From: CANKHA01 sp963731585
GTDB lineage: Bacteria > Pseudomonadota > Alphaproteobacteria > Rhizobiales > Xanthobacteraceae
Assembly (NCBI GenBank): GCA_963731585.1
Contig: CAVSWC010000004.1
Coordinates: 37,270 to 101,269, forward strand
Length of the DNA stretch: 64,000 bases
Reading direction: 5' to 3'
The translations under genes and the position numbers were made by a program. Of this stretch, positions 44,222-54,273 are shown one piece after another (within the stretch, counting starts at the first letter, position 1; each line of letters begins with the position of its first letter). The notes under the pieces are model-generated. The model was not told where the DNA came from. It was given only the letters and a program-made list of their open reading frames with translations, and did no database searches.

Positions 44222-45147
44222 CAGCGGTTCTCCTCCAGCGCGCGTAACTGCATCTGCTGGTAGATCACGACCGGCACGATCAAGAGACAGAGCAAGACTA
44301 CCGCCACGGCCGAGGCTGCCGGCCAGTCGCGGTTGGAGAAGAATTCCGTCCACAAAACCTGTCCGATCATCAGCTCTTCGGAGCCGCCAAGCAGGTCCGG
44401 GATGACGAATTCACCGACGATCGGGATGAAGCAAAGCAGCGCGCCGGCGGCAATACCGGGCAGCGACAACGGCACGGTGACGAGCCAAAACGCCTTCCAG
44501 GGCCGGCAACCGAGATCGGCGGCGGCTTCAAGCAGGCTCTCGTCCAGCTTTTCCAGCGTGGCGTAGATCGGCAGCACCATGAAAGGCAGGTAGGAATAGA
44601 CAATGCCGATATAGATCGCGGTATCGCTGGCGAGCCAGGCGAGCGGCTCGTCGATGATGCCGAGCGCGAGCAGAGCCTGGTTCAGCAGGCCCTCGCGCTG
44701 CAGGATGTTCATCCAGGCATAGACGCGGATGAGGAACGAGGTCCAGAACGGCAGGATCACCAGCACCACCAGCACCGGCTGCCAACGGCGCGGCATGCGC
44801 GCGAGCGCATAGGCAAGGGGAAAGCCCGCGAGCAGCAGCATCAACGTCGACAATGCCGCGATCGTCAGGCTGCGCAGATACGAACCGAGATAGAGGCTGT
44901 CGGAGATCAGCAACCGGTAATTGTCGGCTGACAGAGCAGCGAAGAAATCCTTCACTCCCTGCCAGCCGGCGGCGAGATCGACCACCGGCAGATAGGGCGG
45001 CTGCGCCAGCGCGGTCTGCGACAGGCTGATCTTCAGCACGATCAGGAAAGGCGCAAGGAAGAAAGCGGCGAGCCAGGCATAAGGCAAGATGACAAGAAGG
45101 CGCGCGGTCCAAATGCGGCGCCTCGAACCATGTGGCCACGCACTCAT
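44221..45147 (-). CDS. potH: Putrescine/spermidine-type ABC transporter permease (PotH-like)
   Basis: This 308-residue permease starts MSAWPHGSRRRIWTARLLVI and has LPYAWLAAFFLAPFLIVLKI as first helix, FPLAYALARMPRRWQPVLVV, the EAA loop SLLEAAADLGCRPWKAFWLV and CFIPIVGEFVIPDLLGGSEE, a signature of PotB/PotH. The start at 45147 overlaps the potG stop by four bases. It pairs with PotI to form the channel of the importer. Confidence 0.92.
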   Translation of the reverse strand: MSAWPHGSRRRIWTARLLVILPYAWLAAFFLAPFLIVLKISLSQTALAQPPYLPVVDLAAGWQGVKDFFAALSADNYRLLISDSLYLGSYLRSLTIAALSTLMLLLAGFPLAYALARMPRRWQPVLVVLVILPFWTSFLIRVYAWMNILQREGLLNQALLALGIIDEPLAWLASDTAIYIGIVYSYLPFMVLPIYATLEKLDESLLEAAADLGCRPWKAFWLVTVPLSLPGIAAGALLCFIPIVGEFVIPDLLGGSEELMIGQVLWTEFFSNRDWPAASAVAVVLLCLLIVPVVIYQQMQLRALEENR

Positions 45148-46295
45148 CGCGTCAGCACCACGCCGGCGTCCGGCGCAAAGGAGAGCCACACACGGTCGTT
45201 CCAGGTAATCGGCCGCTCGATCAGGCGCGTCATATTGGCGACCGAGGCCTTCATTACCGGACCGCTGTCGGTCTTCACCTGATAAACTGAAATGTCGCCG
45301 AGATAGCCGATATCCCAGACCTGACCCGCGATACGGTTTTCATCTCCCGGCGGCGGCTCACACGAGATGCGCAGCTTCTCCGGCCGCAAGGCTACACAGA
45401 CCGCATCGTGCGGCTTGGCTTCGCAGGCATGTCGCACCCGGATGCGGCCCGCCGCGCTGTCGATCAGCACGCCGCCCGCATCGATCGAGGCCACCTTGCC
45501 CTCGATCAGGTTCACCTCGCCGACAAATTGCGCCACCCAGCGGGAATTCGGCTGTTCGTAGATTTCCGGCGGCGTCGCCACCTGCGGCAGGCGGCCCTGG
45601 TTCATCACCCCGATACGGTCGGCGAGGCTCATGGCTTCTTCCTGGTCGTGGGTGACAATGACGAAGGTGAGCCCTAGCTTTGATTGCAGATCCACGAGCT
45701 CAAAGCGGGTGTCCTCGCGCAGGCGGCGGTCGAGCGCCGCGAGCGGCTCGTCCAGCAGCAACACGCGGGGACGTTTCACCAGACAACGGGCGAGTGCGAC
45801 ACGCTGGCGTTGCCCGCCGGAAAGTTGATGCGGCTTGCGGTGCTGCAACCCTTCGAGCCGCACCAGCGCGAGCGCTTCTTTTATCCGCGCCGCGATCTCC
45901 GCCTTCGAAAGCTTCTCCTGCCGCAAGCCGAAGGCGATGTTGTGCTCCACATCGAGATGCGGGAAGAGCGCGTAGCTCTGGAACATCATATTGACCGGGC
46001 GGCGATAGGGCGGCACGCCGGTGATGTCCTCGCCATCGAGCAGGATGCGGCCTTCGTCCGGCGTCTCGAAGCCGGCAAGCATGCGCAAGAGCGTGGTCTT
46101 GCCGCAGCCGGACGGACCAAGCAGCGCGAAGAATTCGCCTTCAAATATATCGAGTGAGAGCCGATCGACCGCGGTGAAGCCGGAAAAACGTTTGGTGACG
46201 GCCTCAAAGCGCACCAGGACGCGTGCCGCGCCGCCCGCGGCGGCCGAGCCGCCGGTCCTTGCGTGCTTGCCTGGAATCGCCTCCGCTGCCGTCAT
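45144..46295 (-). CDS. potG: Polyamine ABC transporter ATP-binding protein (PotG-like)
   Basis: This 383-residue ATPase energises the potHI channel. It has Walker A GPSGCGKTT (about residue 60), Q-loop FQSYALFPHLDV, signature LSGGQRQRVALAR, Walker B VLLLDEPLAALD, the H-loop in IVTHDQEEAMSLAD, and a C-terminal TOBE domain. The DLQSKLGLTFVIVTHD sequence is typical of PotA/PotG. It is first in a three-gene overlapping operon. Upstream is a 110-bp tandem repeat rather than a potF gene. Confidence 0.93.
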   Translation of the reverse strand: MTAAEAIPGKHARTGGSAAAGGAARVLVRFEAVTKRFSGFTAVDRLSLDIFEGEFFALLGPSGCGKTTLLRMLAGFETPDEGRILLDGEDITGVPPYRRPVNMMFQSYALFPHLDVEHNIAFGLRQEKLSKAEIAARIKEALALVRLEGLQHRKPHQLSGGQRQRVALARCLVKRPRVLLLDEPLAALDRRLREDTRFELVDLQSKLGLTFVIVTHDQEEAMSLADRIGVMNQGRLPQVATPPEIYEQPNSRWVAQFVGEVNLIEGKVASIDAGGVLIDSAAGRIRVRHACEAKPHDAVCVALRPEKLRISCEPPPGDENRIAGQVWDIGYLGDISVYQVKTDSGPVMKASVANMTRLIERPITWNDRVWLSFAPDAGVVLTR

Positions 46296-46310
46296 CGCGG
46301 CGCGATGCTA

Positions 46311-46530
46311 CAGCATGATCCCGAAAAGTGGGAACCGGTTTTCGGGTTAGATCATGCGGCATTTTTAAAGCTTGCGCGCGACCGGACGCAAAACCGGTAT
46401 CCACTTTTGCTGGTCGCGCGCAGCATGATCCCGAAAAGTGGGAACCGGTTTTCGGGTTAGATCATGCGGCATTTTTAAAGCTTGCGCGCGACCGGACGCA
46501 AAACCGGTATCCACTTTTGCTGGTCGCGCG
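46311..46530. repeat. Perfect tandem duplication of a 110-bp palindromic element
   Basis: The unit 46311-46420 is repeated without a mismatch at 46421-46530. Each unit contains GCATGATC/GATCATGC, and AAAAGTGGGAACCGGTTT pairs with AAACCGGTATCCACTTTT at 16 of 18 positions, so it is itself an inverted structure. It lies upstream of potG and downstream of the response-regulator gene. I believe the half-site with CCGAAAAGTGGGAACCGGTT is common in Rhizobiales genomes. Confidence 0.95.
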
Positions 46531-46584
46531 CATAGCGAACCGGCGGCTCAACAAACTTCGAGATTGGACCGGGCCGGGGCCAAA

Positions 46585-47028
46585 TCAGCTGGCTACTTTT
46601 GACGCCAGCCGAGGCTTGGTGAGGGTGGAAACCAGGCGGTCACACAGCAGTTTGCCGGATATTGGCTTCAACAGATATTCGTTCACGCCGAGCCGCAGCG
46701 CTTCTTCCACGCGCCAACGCTCGCTATGGCCGGTCAGCATGATGATTGGAACATTGGGATAGGGAAATATGCCCGGGTTACGCACTACCTTGGAGAAGGC
46801 GGCGCCGTCCATAAAAGGCATTTCCCAATCGACCAGGACCACGTCTGGCCCGACGGTGCGCAACATTTCCAGGCCTTTGGCGCCGCTGTCCGCATCATAA
46901 ATATTTGTCACCCCCATCGCCATCAGCAGCGTGCGGGCGACCTTGCGGGAGTAGAATTCATCGTCCACCACGAGGACCTTGATGTCCTGCAGGAGGTCCG
47001 AAATATGTTGCGGAATCAACTGGTTCAT
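46585..47028 (-). CDS. Single-domain response regulator
   Basis: This 147-residue protein is a CheY-like receiver: acidic pair DDEFYSRK near residues 22-23, phosphoacceptor Asp in VVLVDWEMPFMDG, the conserved Thr in IIMLTGHSER and the Lys in EYLLKPISGK. There is no output domain, so it should act by protein contact or phosphotransfer. No kinase is adjacent. The start MNQLIPQHISDLLQDIKVLV is the only clear one. It sits between the 110-bp repeats and glpD, on the same strand as glpD. Confidence 0.9.
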   Translation of the reverse strand: MNQLIPQHISDLLQDIKVLVVDDEFYSRKVARTLLMAMGVTNIYDADSGAKGLEMLRTVGPDVVLVDWEMPFMDGAAFSKVVRNPGIFPYPNVPIIMLTGHSERWRVEEALRLGVNEYLLKPISGKLLCDRLVSTLTKPRLASKVAS

Positions 47029-47121
47029 GCGTTTCGGCCCGGCTTGCGGCCTACGGCGACCGCTAGCATTTGATCTTTCTTATCAGAGCATTGGTAGATT
47101 AAGGTCGGGTGTAACCGCGCT

Positions 47122-48633
47122 CTAAAATTGTAACGATTGCCGCTCGGCAGAGGCCGGCCGCACAGCCATGAAACGCCCGAGCGCTTCCTTCTGCTGGTCC
47201 GAGAACAAGAGGCCAAGCTTGCTGCGGCGCCACAGCACGTCATCGGCGCTCTCCGCCCATTCATGCTGCATCAGGTAACGGACCTCCGCCTCGGTGAGAT
47301 CGGCACCGAAGCGTGTCCCCAGTTCTTCGGCGGCCTTGGCCGCACCGAGCACGCGGTCGATGCGCGTGCCATAGGCCTGCACCAGGCGGCGCGCATGATC
47401 CTCTTCCAGAAACGGCCAGGTCTGCTGTGCCTTTGCGACTTGGCCATCGAGCGCGTCCCAGGCGAAATCGCCGCCCGGCAGCGGTGTCCCTTTGGTCCAG
47501 GCCGGAGGCACGCGAAAGAATTGCCGCAGCCGGTCCAGCACTGCCTCGGCAAGGCGACGATAGGTGGTGATCTTACCGCCATAGACCGTGAGCACCGGCG
47601 CCTCGCGGGAGCGTTTGTCGAGCGCGAGATGATAGTCGCGCGTCACGTCTTCAGGTCTTTTTGAGCCGTCGTCATGCAGCGAGCGCACGCCGGCGAAGGC
47701 CCATTTCACGTCGCTGCCCCCGATATCCTGGCGGAAATAATTATTCACACTGTTGCAGAGGTAAGTGATCTCCTCACCGGTAATCGCGACCGCCGCCGGA
47801 TCGCCGGCAAAATCCGTATCGGTGGTGCCGATCAGGGTGAAGTCGCGCTCGAACGGCAGGACGAAAACCACGCGGCGGTCGGAGGATTGCAGGATATAGC
47901 CGCGGTCATGCGGAAACATGCGTGGCACCACGATATGACTGCCCTTGACCAGCCGCAGCCGGCTTGGCTCCCGCCCCCGCAGGACGTTTTCTGCGACGAA
48001 GCCGGCCCAGGGGCCCGCAGCATTGATCAGCACGCGCGCGGTGACCACTTCGCGCCGGCCGTGGTTGGTCAGGATCAGCCGCCAGATTTCGCCACGCTCG
48101 GCGCGAGTGCACCGTGCGCGCGTGCGAATGGAAGCCCCGCGCTCGGCGGCGTCGAGCGCGTTCAGCACCACCAGGCGGGAATCGTCCACGCTGCAATCGG
48201 AATATTCGAAACCGAAGCGATAGCGGCGTTTGAGCGGATGGCCCATGACATGATGGGTGAGGTCGAGAGTGCGCGTCGAAGGCAGGATGTTCCTGCCGCC
48301 AAGGTGATCGTAGAGGAACAGGCCGATACGCAGCAGCAGCGCGGAACGTGGTCCGGGATAGGCCGGCAGCACAAAGCGCATCGGCCGAATGAGATGCGGA
48401 GCAACGCGCAGCAATACCTCGCGCTCGGCCAGCGCCGCGCGCACGAGCCCGAAGGCGCGGTGCTCCAGGTAACGCAGCCCGCCATGGATCAGCTTGGAGG
48501 ACGCGGACGATGTGCCGGAGGCAAGGTCGTTCTGCTCCACCATCAACACGCGCAGGCCGCGGCCGGCAGCATCGCGCGCGATGCCGGCGCCATTGATGCC
48601 ACCGCCGATAATGGCAAGATCGTAATCGGCCAT
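47122..48633 (-). CDS. glpD: Aerobic glycerol-3-phosphate dehydrogenase
   Basis: GlpD oxidises glycerol-3-phosphate to dihydroxyacetone phosphate and passes electrons to quinone at the inner membrane. The 503-residue flavoprotein has the FAD motif DLAIIGGGINGAGIARDAAG at residue 4, SGTSSASSKLIHGGLRYLEH, FEYSDCSVDDSRLV, LIGTTDTDFAGDP and VYGGKITTYRRLAE, with the C-terminal domain ending in LMQHEWAESADDVLWRRSKL. It is complete and of normal length. No glpK or glpR is next to it. Confidence 0.96.
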   Translation of the reverse strand: MADYDLAIIGGGINGAGIARDAAGRGLRVLMVEQNDLASGTSSASSKLIHGGLRYLEHRAFGLVRAALAEREVLLRVAPHLIRPMRFVLPAYPGPRSALLLRIGLFLYDHLGGRNILPSTRTLDLTHHVMGHPLKRRYRFGFEYSDCSVDDSRLVVLNALDAAERGASIRTRARCTRAERGEIWRLILTNHGRREVVTARVLINAAGPWAGFVAENVLRGREPSRLRLVKGSHIVVPRMFPHDRGYILQSSDRRVVFVLPFERDFTLIGTTDTDFAGDPAAVAITGEEITYLCNSVNNYFRQDIGGSDVKWAFAGVRSLHDDGSKRPEDVTRDYHLALDKRSREAPVLTVYGGKITTYRRLAEAVLDRLRQFFRVPPAWTKGTPLPGGDFAWDALDGQVAKAQQTWPFLEEDHARRLVQAYGTRIDRVLGAAKAAEELGTRFGADLTEAEVRYLMQHEWAESADDVLWRRSKLGLLFSDQQKEALGRFMAVRPASAERQSLQF

Positions 48634-48649
48634 GCTTGTTGATTCCCCC

Positions 48650-48722
48650 AGTGTCGTGGTTCAGAAATTCGCTTCATTTTTGCCGCGAGTCATTCAAGCG
48701 AATTTCTGAACCCAACGACACT
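48650..48722. repeat. Hairpin element 1 with AGTGTC ends
   Basis: AGTGTCGT and ACGACACT close a long hairpin whose inner arms GGTTCAGAAATTCGCTT and AAGCGAATTTCTGAACC are perfect complements, giving a stem of about 25 bp around a short loop. It occupies the glpD upstream gap with element 2. Confidence 0.9.
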
Positions 48723-48738
48723 GGAACCTTGAACTGCT

Positions 48739-48816
48739 AGTGTCCTTCGAATCCGAAGTTCGCTCCCGGAAGTTGTCGCGAAGTTAAGCGAACTTCGGAT
48801 TCGGGACCCTAGTGTC
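48739..48816. repeat. Hairpin element 2 with AGTGTC ends
   Basis: Begins AGTGTCC and has arms CGAATCCGAAGTTCGCT and AGCGAACTTCGGATTCG (perfect 17-bp stem). It is related in design, not in sequence, to element 1, 16 bases away, and AGTGTC recurs at 48811-48816. The rest of the 48634-48965 gap shows no gene. Confidence 0.85.
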
Positions 48817-48965
48817 TAAGATGGCGCGGCGGCGCGTGGACGCAAAGCGGTTTCTGCAGGAGGCGGGATGGCGCACAAATTACGCTGGATCATTGTCAAA
48901 TCGCCTTGGCTTCGCCATACCTGAGGGGCTCAAACGGCGAACCACCCGCAGCACGCTTTAACCCG

Positions 48966-49832
48966 ATGTCCCCACCTCGCCTGCTTGTGATCGAAGGAAA
49001 CACCGCCGAAGGCCGCGCCCAGCAGATCGCGGCCGGTGGCTGCATCGCGGGCGAAGGCTACGCCAAGCTGTTGCGCGGATTGCTCCCCGGCGCCGAGATC
49101 GACATTGTATTTGCCGCCGATCCGGGCGCCGAGCTGCCGCGCGGCACGGCATTGGAAGGGTATGACGGCGCGGCGATCACCGGCTCCGCCTTGCACATCT
49201 ACGACGCCGGGCCGCAGGTCACGCAACAGGTCGAGCTGACCCGTGGGCTGTTGACGGCGGGCACGCCCTTCTTCGGCAGCTGCTGGGGACTGCAGGTGCT
49301 CACGGTGGCGACCGGCGGCAGCGTGCGGCGCAACCCCAAGGGACGCGAGCTCGGCTTCGGCCGCGGCATCAGGCTGACCGAGGAAGGCCGCAAGCATCCG
49401 ATGTACATCGGCAAGCCGGACGTCTTCAACGCACCGACGGTGCATCTCGATGAGGTCGAGGCGCTGCCGCCCGGCTCCGTCGTGCTCGCGACCAATGCGG
49501 TATCCGACGTGCAGAGCGCGGAAATCCATTACAACGGCGCGGTGGCCTGGGGCGTGCAATATCACCCGGAATATCCGCTGCGGGAAATCGCCGCCATCGT
49601 GCGCCGCATCGGCACCCGTTTGATCGAGGAAGGCTTCTTCATCGACGAGGACGACATCAAGGCTTTCGCCGGCGATCTCGACGCGCTCGATCAGAATCCC
49701 GCCGACAAGCGGCTGGCCTGGCGGCATGGCATCAGCAAGAATGTGCTCGACACTCGCCTGCGCGTGAGCGAAGTGGCCAACTGGATCGAGTATCACGTGC
49801 TGCCGAAACGCGCGAAGCGCGGGCGGGGATGA
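48966..49832 (+). CDS. Type 1 glutamine amidotransferase
   Basis: This 288-residue protein has a class I glutaminase triad: the nucleophile Cys in FFGSCWGLQVLTVATGG, and His-Glu in AWGVQYHPEYPLREIAAI. An oxyanion segment ITGSALHIYD lies upstream. It is not GuaA, CarA or TrpG by sequence; it resembles stand-alone GMP-synthase-like amidotransferases of unknown acceptor. The ATG at 48966 (MSPPRLLVIEGN) is preferred because the family starts there; an upstream frame from 48906 adds 20 residues. It is 40 bases from the SDR gene and probably co-transcribed. Confidence 0.88.
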   Translation: MSPPRLLVIEGNTAEGRAQQIAAGGCIAGEGYAKLLRGLLPGAEIDIVFAADPGAELPRGTALEGYDGAAITGSALHIYDAGPQVTQQVELTRGLLTAGTPFFGSCWGLQVLTVATGGSVRRNPKGRELGFGRGIRLTEEGRKHPMYIGKPDVFNAPTVHLDEVEALPPGSVVLATNAVSDVQSAEIHYNGAVAWGVQYHPEYPLREIAAIVRRIGTRLIEEGFFIDEDDIKAFAGDLDALDQNPADKRLAWRHGISKNVLDTRLRVSEVANWIEYHVLPKRAKRGRG

Positions 49833-49872
49833 GGCTTTCCTTCCCCCGCGGCAAAACTGACGGGAGGCCGCA

Positions 49873-50574
49873 ATGGATTTTTCCGACCGGCATGTGGTCG
49901 TCACCGGCGGCACTGGCGCGCTCGGCATCGCGCTGGTCGACGCGCTGATTAAGGCTGGTGCGGTGTGCCACGTCCCCTGGCACTTGGAAGCCGAGGCGGA
50001 GCATTTTCCGCATCGCGGGCACCGGCAGGTCGTGCTGGTGGGCAATACCGATCTCTCCGACGAAGCCGGTGTCGCGCGGCTATTTCAGGGCGTGGACCGG
50101 CTCTGGGCCTCGATCCATCTGGCCGGCGGCTTCGCCATGGGCCCGGTGGCGAAAACCGACAAGGCCGCGCTGATGCACCAGATCGAGATGAATTTCGTCA
50201 CCTGCCATCTCTGCTGCCGCGCGGCGGTCAACCGCATGGCGGGAAACAAAGACGGCGGGCGCATCGTCAACGTCGCGGCGCGGCCGGGGCTGGAATGGCG
50301 CAGCGGCGCGGGAATGGCGGCTTATACCGCGAGCAAGGCCGCCGTTGCCGCGTTGACCGCGGCTCTGGCAGAGGAAGTCGTGAAAGACGGCATTCTGGTC
50401 AACGCGGTTGCGCCCTCGATCATGGACACGCCGGCCAACCGCGCGGCCATGCCGAAAGCGGATTACGCGCTTTGGCCGAAAGTCGAGGAAGTCGCGAAAA
50501 CCATTCTCTTCCTGGCTTCGCCGGACAACCGCGTCAGTCGCGGCGGCATCGTGCCGGTTTACGGAAAGAGCTAG
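49873..50574 (+). CDS. Short-chain dehydrogenase/reductase
   Basis: This 233-residue Rossmann enzyme has the nucleotide-binding VVVTGGTGALGIALVDALIK at residues 8-27, the second motif SIHLAGGFAMGP in place of NNAG, and the catalytic YTASK. The usual catalytic Ser position (in N-x-S-S) reads NVAARPGLEW here, so the canonical serine is missing. The C-terminal VSRGGIVPVYGKS is typical of SDR ends. GGGAGG lies upstream. Substrate unknown. Confidence 0.87.
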   Translation: MDFSDRHVVVTGGTGALGIALVDALIKAGAVCHVPWHLEAEAEHFPHRGHRQVVLVGNTDLSDEAGVARLFQGVDRLWASIHLAGGFAMGPVAKTDKAALMHQIEMNFVTCHLCCRAAVNRMAGNKDGGRIVNVAARPGLEWRSGAGMAAYTASKAAVAALTAALAEEVVKDGILVNAVAPSIMDTPANRAAMPKADYALWPKVEEVAKTILFLASPDNRVSRGGIVPVYGKS

Positions 50575-50590
50575 CGCTCCCCTCCCCCGC

Positions 50591-50607
50591 CCCCGATCAA
50601 GTCGGGG
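50591..50607. terminator. Possible bidirectional terminator hairpin
   Basis: CCCCGA (50591-50596) and TCGGGG (50602-50607) flank a 5-base loop in the 51-base gap between the converging SDR and malonyl-CoA decarboxylase genes. No clear U-tract is visible on either strand. Confidence 0.3.
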
Positions 50608-50625
50608 AGCGGGGACGAGGGGAAC

Positions 50626-51999
50626 TTAGTTCCCGCCCATGGGAACCAGCTCCAGCGGCGCGGGCCGCGCCAGGCGGGATACCGCGGTGGCGGCAACCAC
50701 GGTACGATGCTCCGCATAGGCTTCGTGGTTCTTCTCGATGTCGCCGAGATCGTACTGGTAATTCACCATCAGTCCGTGCGACTGGCGCAGCGCTTTGATC
50801 GAGGTGTCGGCCAAGAAATTGATCCGCTCCAGCCTCGCGCCGTTGCCAAGGTGGAAACGCGCCACCGAGTCGAGCGGCAGTCCGCGCGGCGTGCGCGCAT
50901 GGATGAAATAGAACGCCGCCGCCCGCATCAGCGGATCCCGCGCCTTTTCCACCATCTGAGGATGCTGCCACCAATCCTCGCGGTCGAGGACGACCAGCAC
51001 GGCCCTGTCTTCCGGGCGCAACGCAACGGAAGAATCCGCCAGCCGCTCGCCGCGCAACCATTCGGCAAAATTCGAAACCGGCGACAGCGTGACGAAATTC
51101 GAGAGCGCCGGCAGTTCGCGCGAAATCTCCTCCACGACCTGCTTGATCAAGAAATTGCCGAAAGACACTCCGGCCAATCCGCGCTGGCAGTTGGAGATCG
51201 AGTAGAATGTCGCGGTCGTTGCCTTGCCCGGGTCAACGGTCTCGCGCTTTGCCGCCAGGATCGGCTCAATCGAGCCTGGAATTTGGCGCGTGAGCGCGAC
51301 CTCGACGAAGATCAGCGGCTCGTCCACCAGCGCCGGATGGAAAAAGGCGTAGCAGCGCCGGTCCGGCGAATCGATGCGGCGGCGCAGATCGTCCCAATCG
51401 CTGATGGCGTGAACGGCCTCATAGCGAATGATCTTTTCCAGGATGCTGGCGGGAGTCGACCAGTCGATGCGCCGCAGGACGAGGAAGCCGCGGTTGAACC
51501 AGGACGAGAAAAGATGAACGAAATCCGCATCCACCACGCTGAGATCGTCGCGGCGGTCCATCGCGTCGATGATCTGCTCGCGCATGCGCACAAGCGCAGC
51601 AGTGCCGTTGGGCGCCAGATTGAGCCGGCGGAACAGTTCCTGCCGCAGCGGTTCGGCCGCGAGATGGATTTCGGCAGCGGCCTCCTCGGACGGCGCCGCT
51701 TGCCAGGCGGCCACCGCGGCATCGAGCCGCTTGCGGTCCACGCCGTAGCGGTTTGCCATTGCCTCGAAAAAGGCGATGCGCGGGCCGATGGTCAGTTCGT
51801 TGTAGCGGCCAAGGATTTCGCGGGCGAGCGCGACCCCGGACGCCTCGCCGCGGCCGGACAACAGTTCTTCGCATAATTCGAGGAAGTTGGCGGAACGCGC
51901 CGGCGCGTCGCCGCGGCGCTCGCGCGAGCGGTCGAGCAGCGACCTGCCCCGCTCCGAAATGCTCTGCAATAACTCGCCAAAAAACGAGGTATTCATCAT
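50626..51999 (-). CDS. mcd: Malonyl-CoA decarboxylase
   Basis: This enzyme converts malonyl-CoA to acetyl-CoA and CO2. The 457-residue protein has a helical N-terminal domain and a GNAT-like catalytic domain with FFHPALVDEPLIFVEVALTR, TFYSISNCQRGLAGVSFGNF and, near the C-terminus, ARFHLGNGARLERINFLADT and SHGLMVNYQYDLGDIEKNHE, which carries the expected catalytic His region. Length and motif order match rhizobial MatA/human MCD. It is divergent from the Dpp-type importer and could serve malonate or odd-chain intermediates. Other mat genes are not present. Confidence 0.93.
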   Translation of the reverse strand: MMNTSFFGELLQSISERGRSLLDRSRERRGDAPARSANFLELCEELLSGRGEASGVALAREILGRYNELTIGPRIAFFEAMANRYGVDRKRLDAAVAAWQAAPSEEAAAEIHLAAEPLRQELFRRLNLAPNGTAALVRMREQIIDAMDRRDDLSVVDADFVHLFSSWFNRGFLVLRRIDWSTPASILEKIIRYEAVHAISDWDDLRRRIDSPDRRCYAFFHPALVDEPLIFVEVALTRQIPGSIEPILAAKRETVDPGKATTATFYSISNCQRGLAGVSFGNFLIKQVVEEISRELPALSNFVTLSPVSNFAEWLRGERLADSSVALRPEDRAVLVVLDREDWWQHPQMVEKARDPLMRAAAFYFIHARTPRGLPLDSVARFHLGNGARLERINFLADTSIKALRQSHGLMVNYQYDLGDIEKNHEAYAEHRTVVAATAVSRLARPAPLELVPMGGN

Positions 52000-52192
52000 C
52001 CGGCCCAGCCCCTTATCCGCCTAACGACAGGGACGAATTGGCTATCCCAGGGACGATACACAAGGGGATGCCGAAAATCCTGCCTAAACGCCGCATTTCC
52101 GTGCCGGATGTCTTAACCCTTCGCGCAATGGCAGGCCGTTGCCCGATCAGCTATAGCTCTTAGGGACAAGAACAAACAACGTCGAGTATCGG

Positions 52193-54235
<2,043 letters not shown>

Positions 54236-54273
54236 ATTCGAGAAAACTGAAAAACAATCACCGGGAGGAAACA

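Noticed and set aside
46311..46530. CRISPR array
   Set aside because: The repeat unit is 110 bp with only two copies in direct contact and no spacers; no cas genes are present. The same holds for the 54-bp duplication at 62102-62209.
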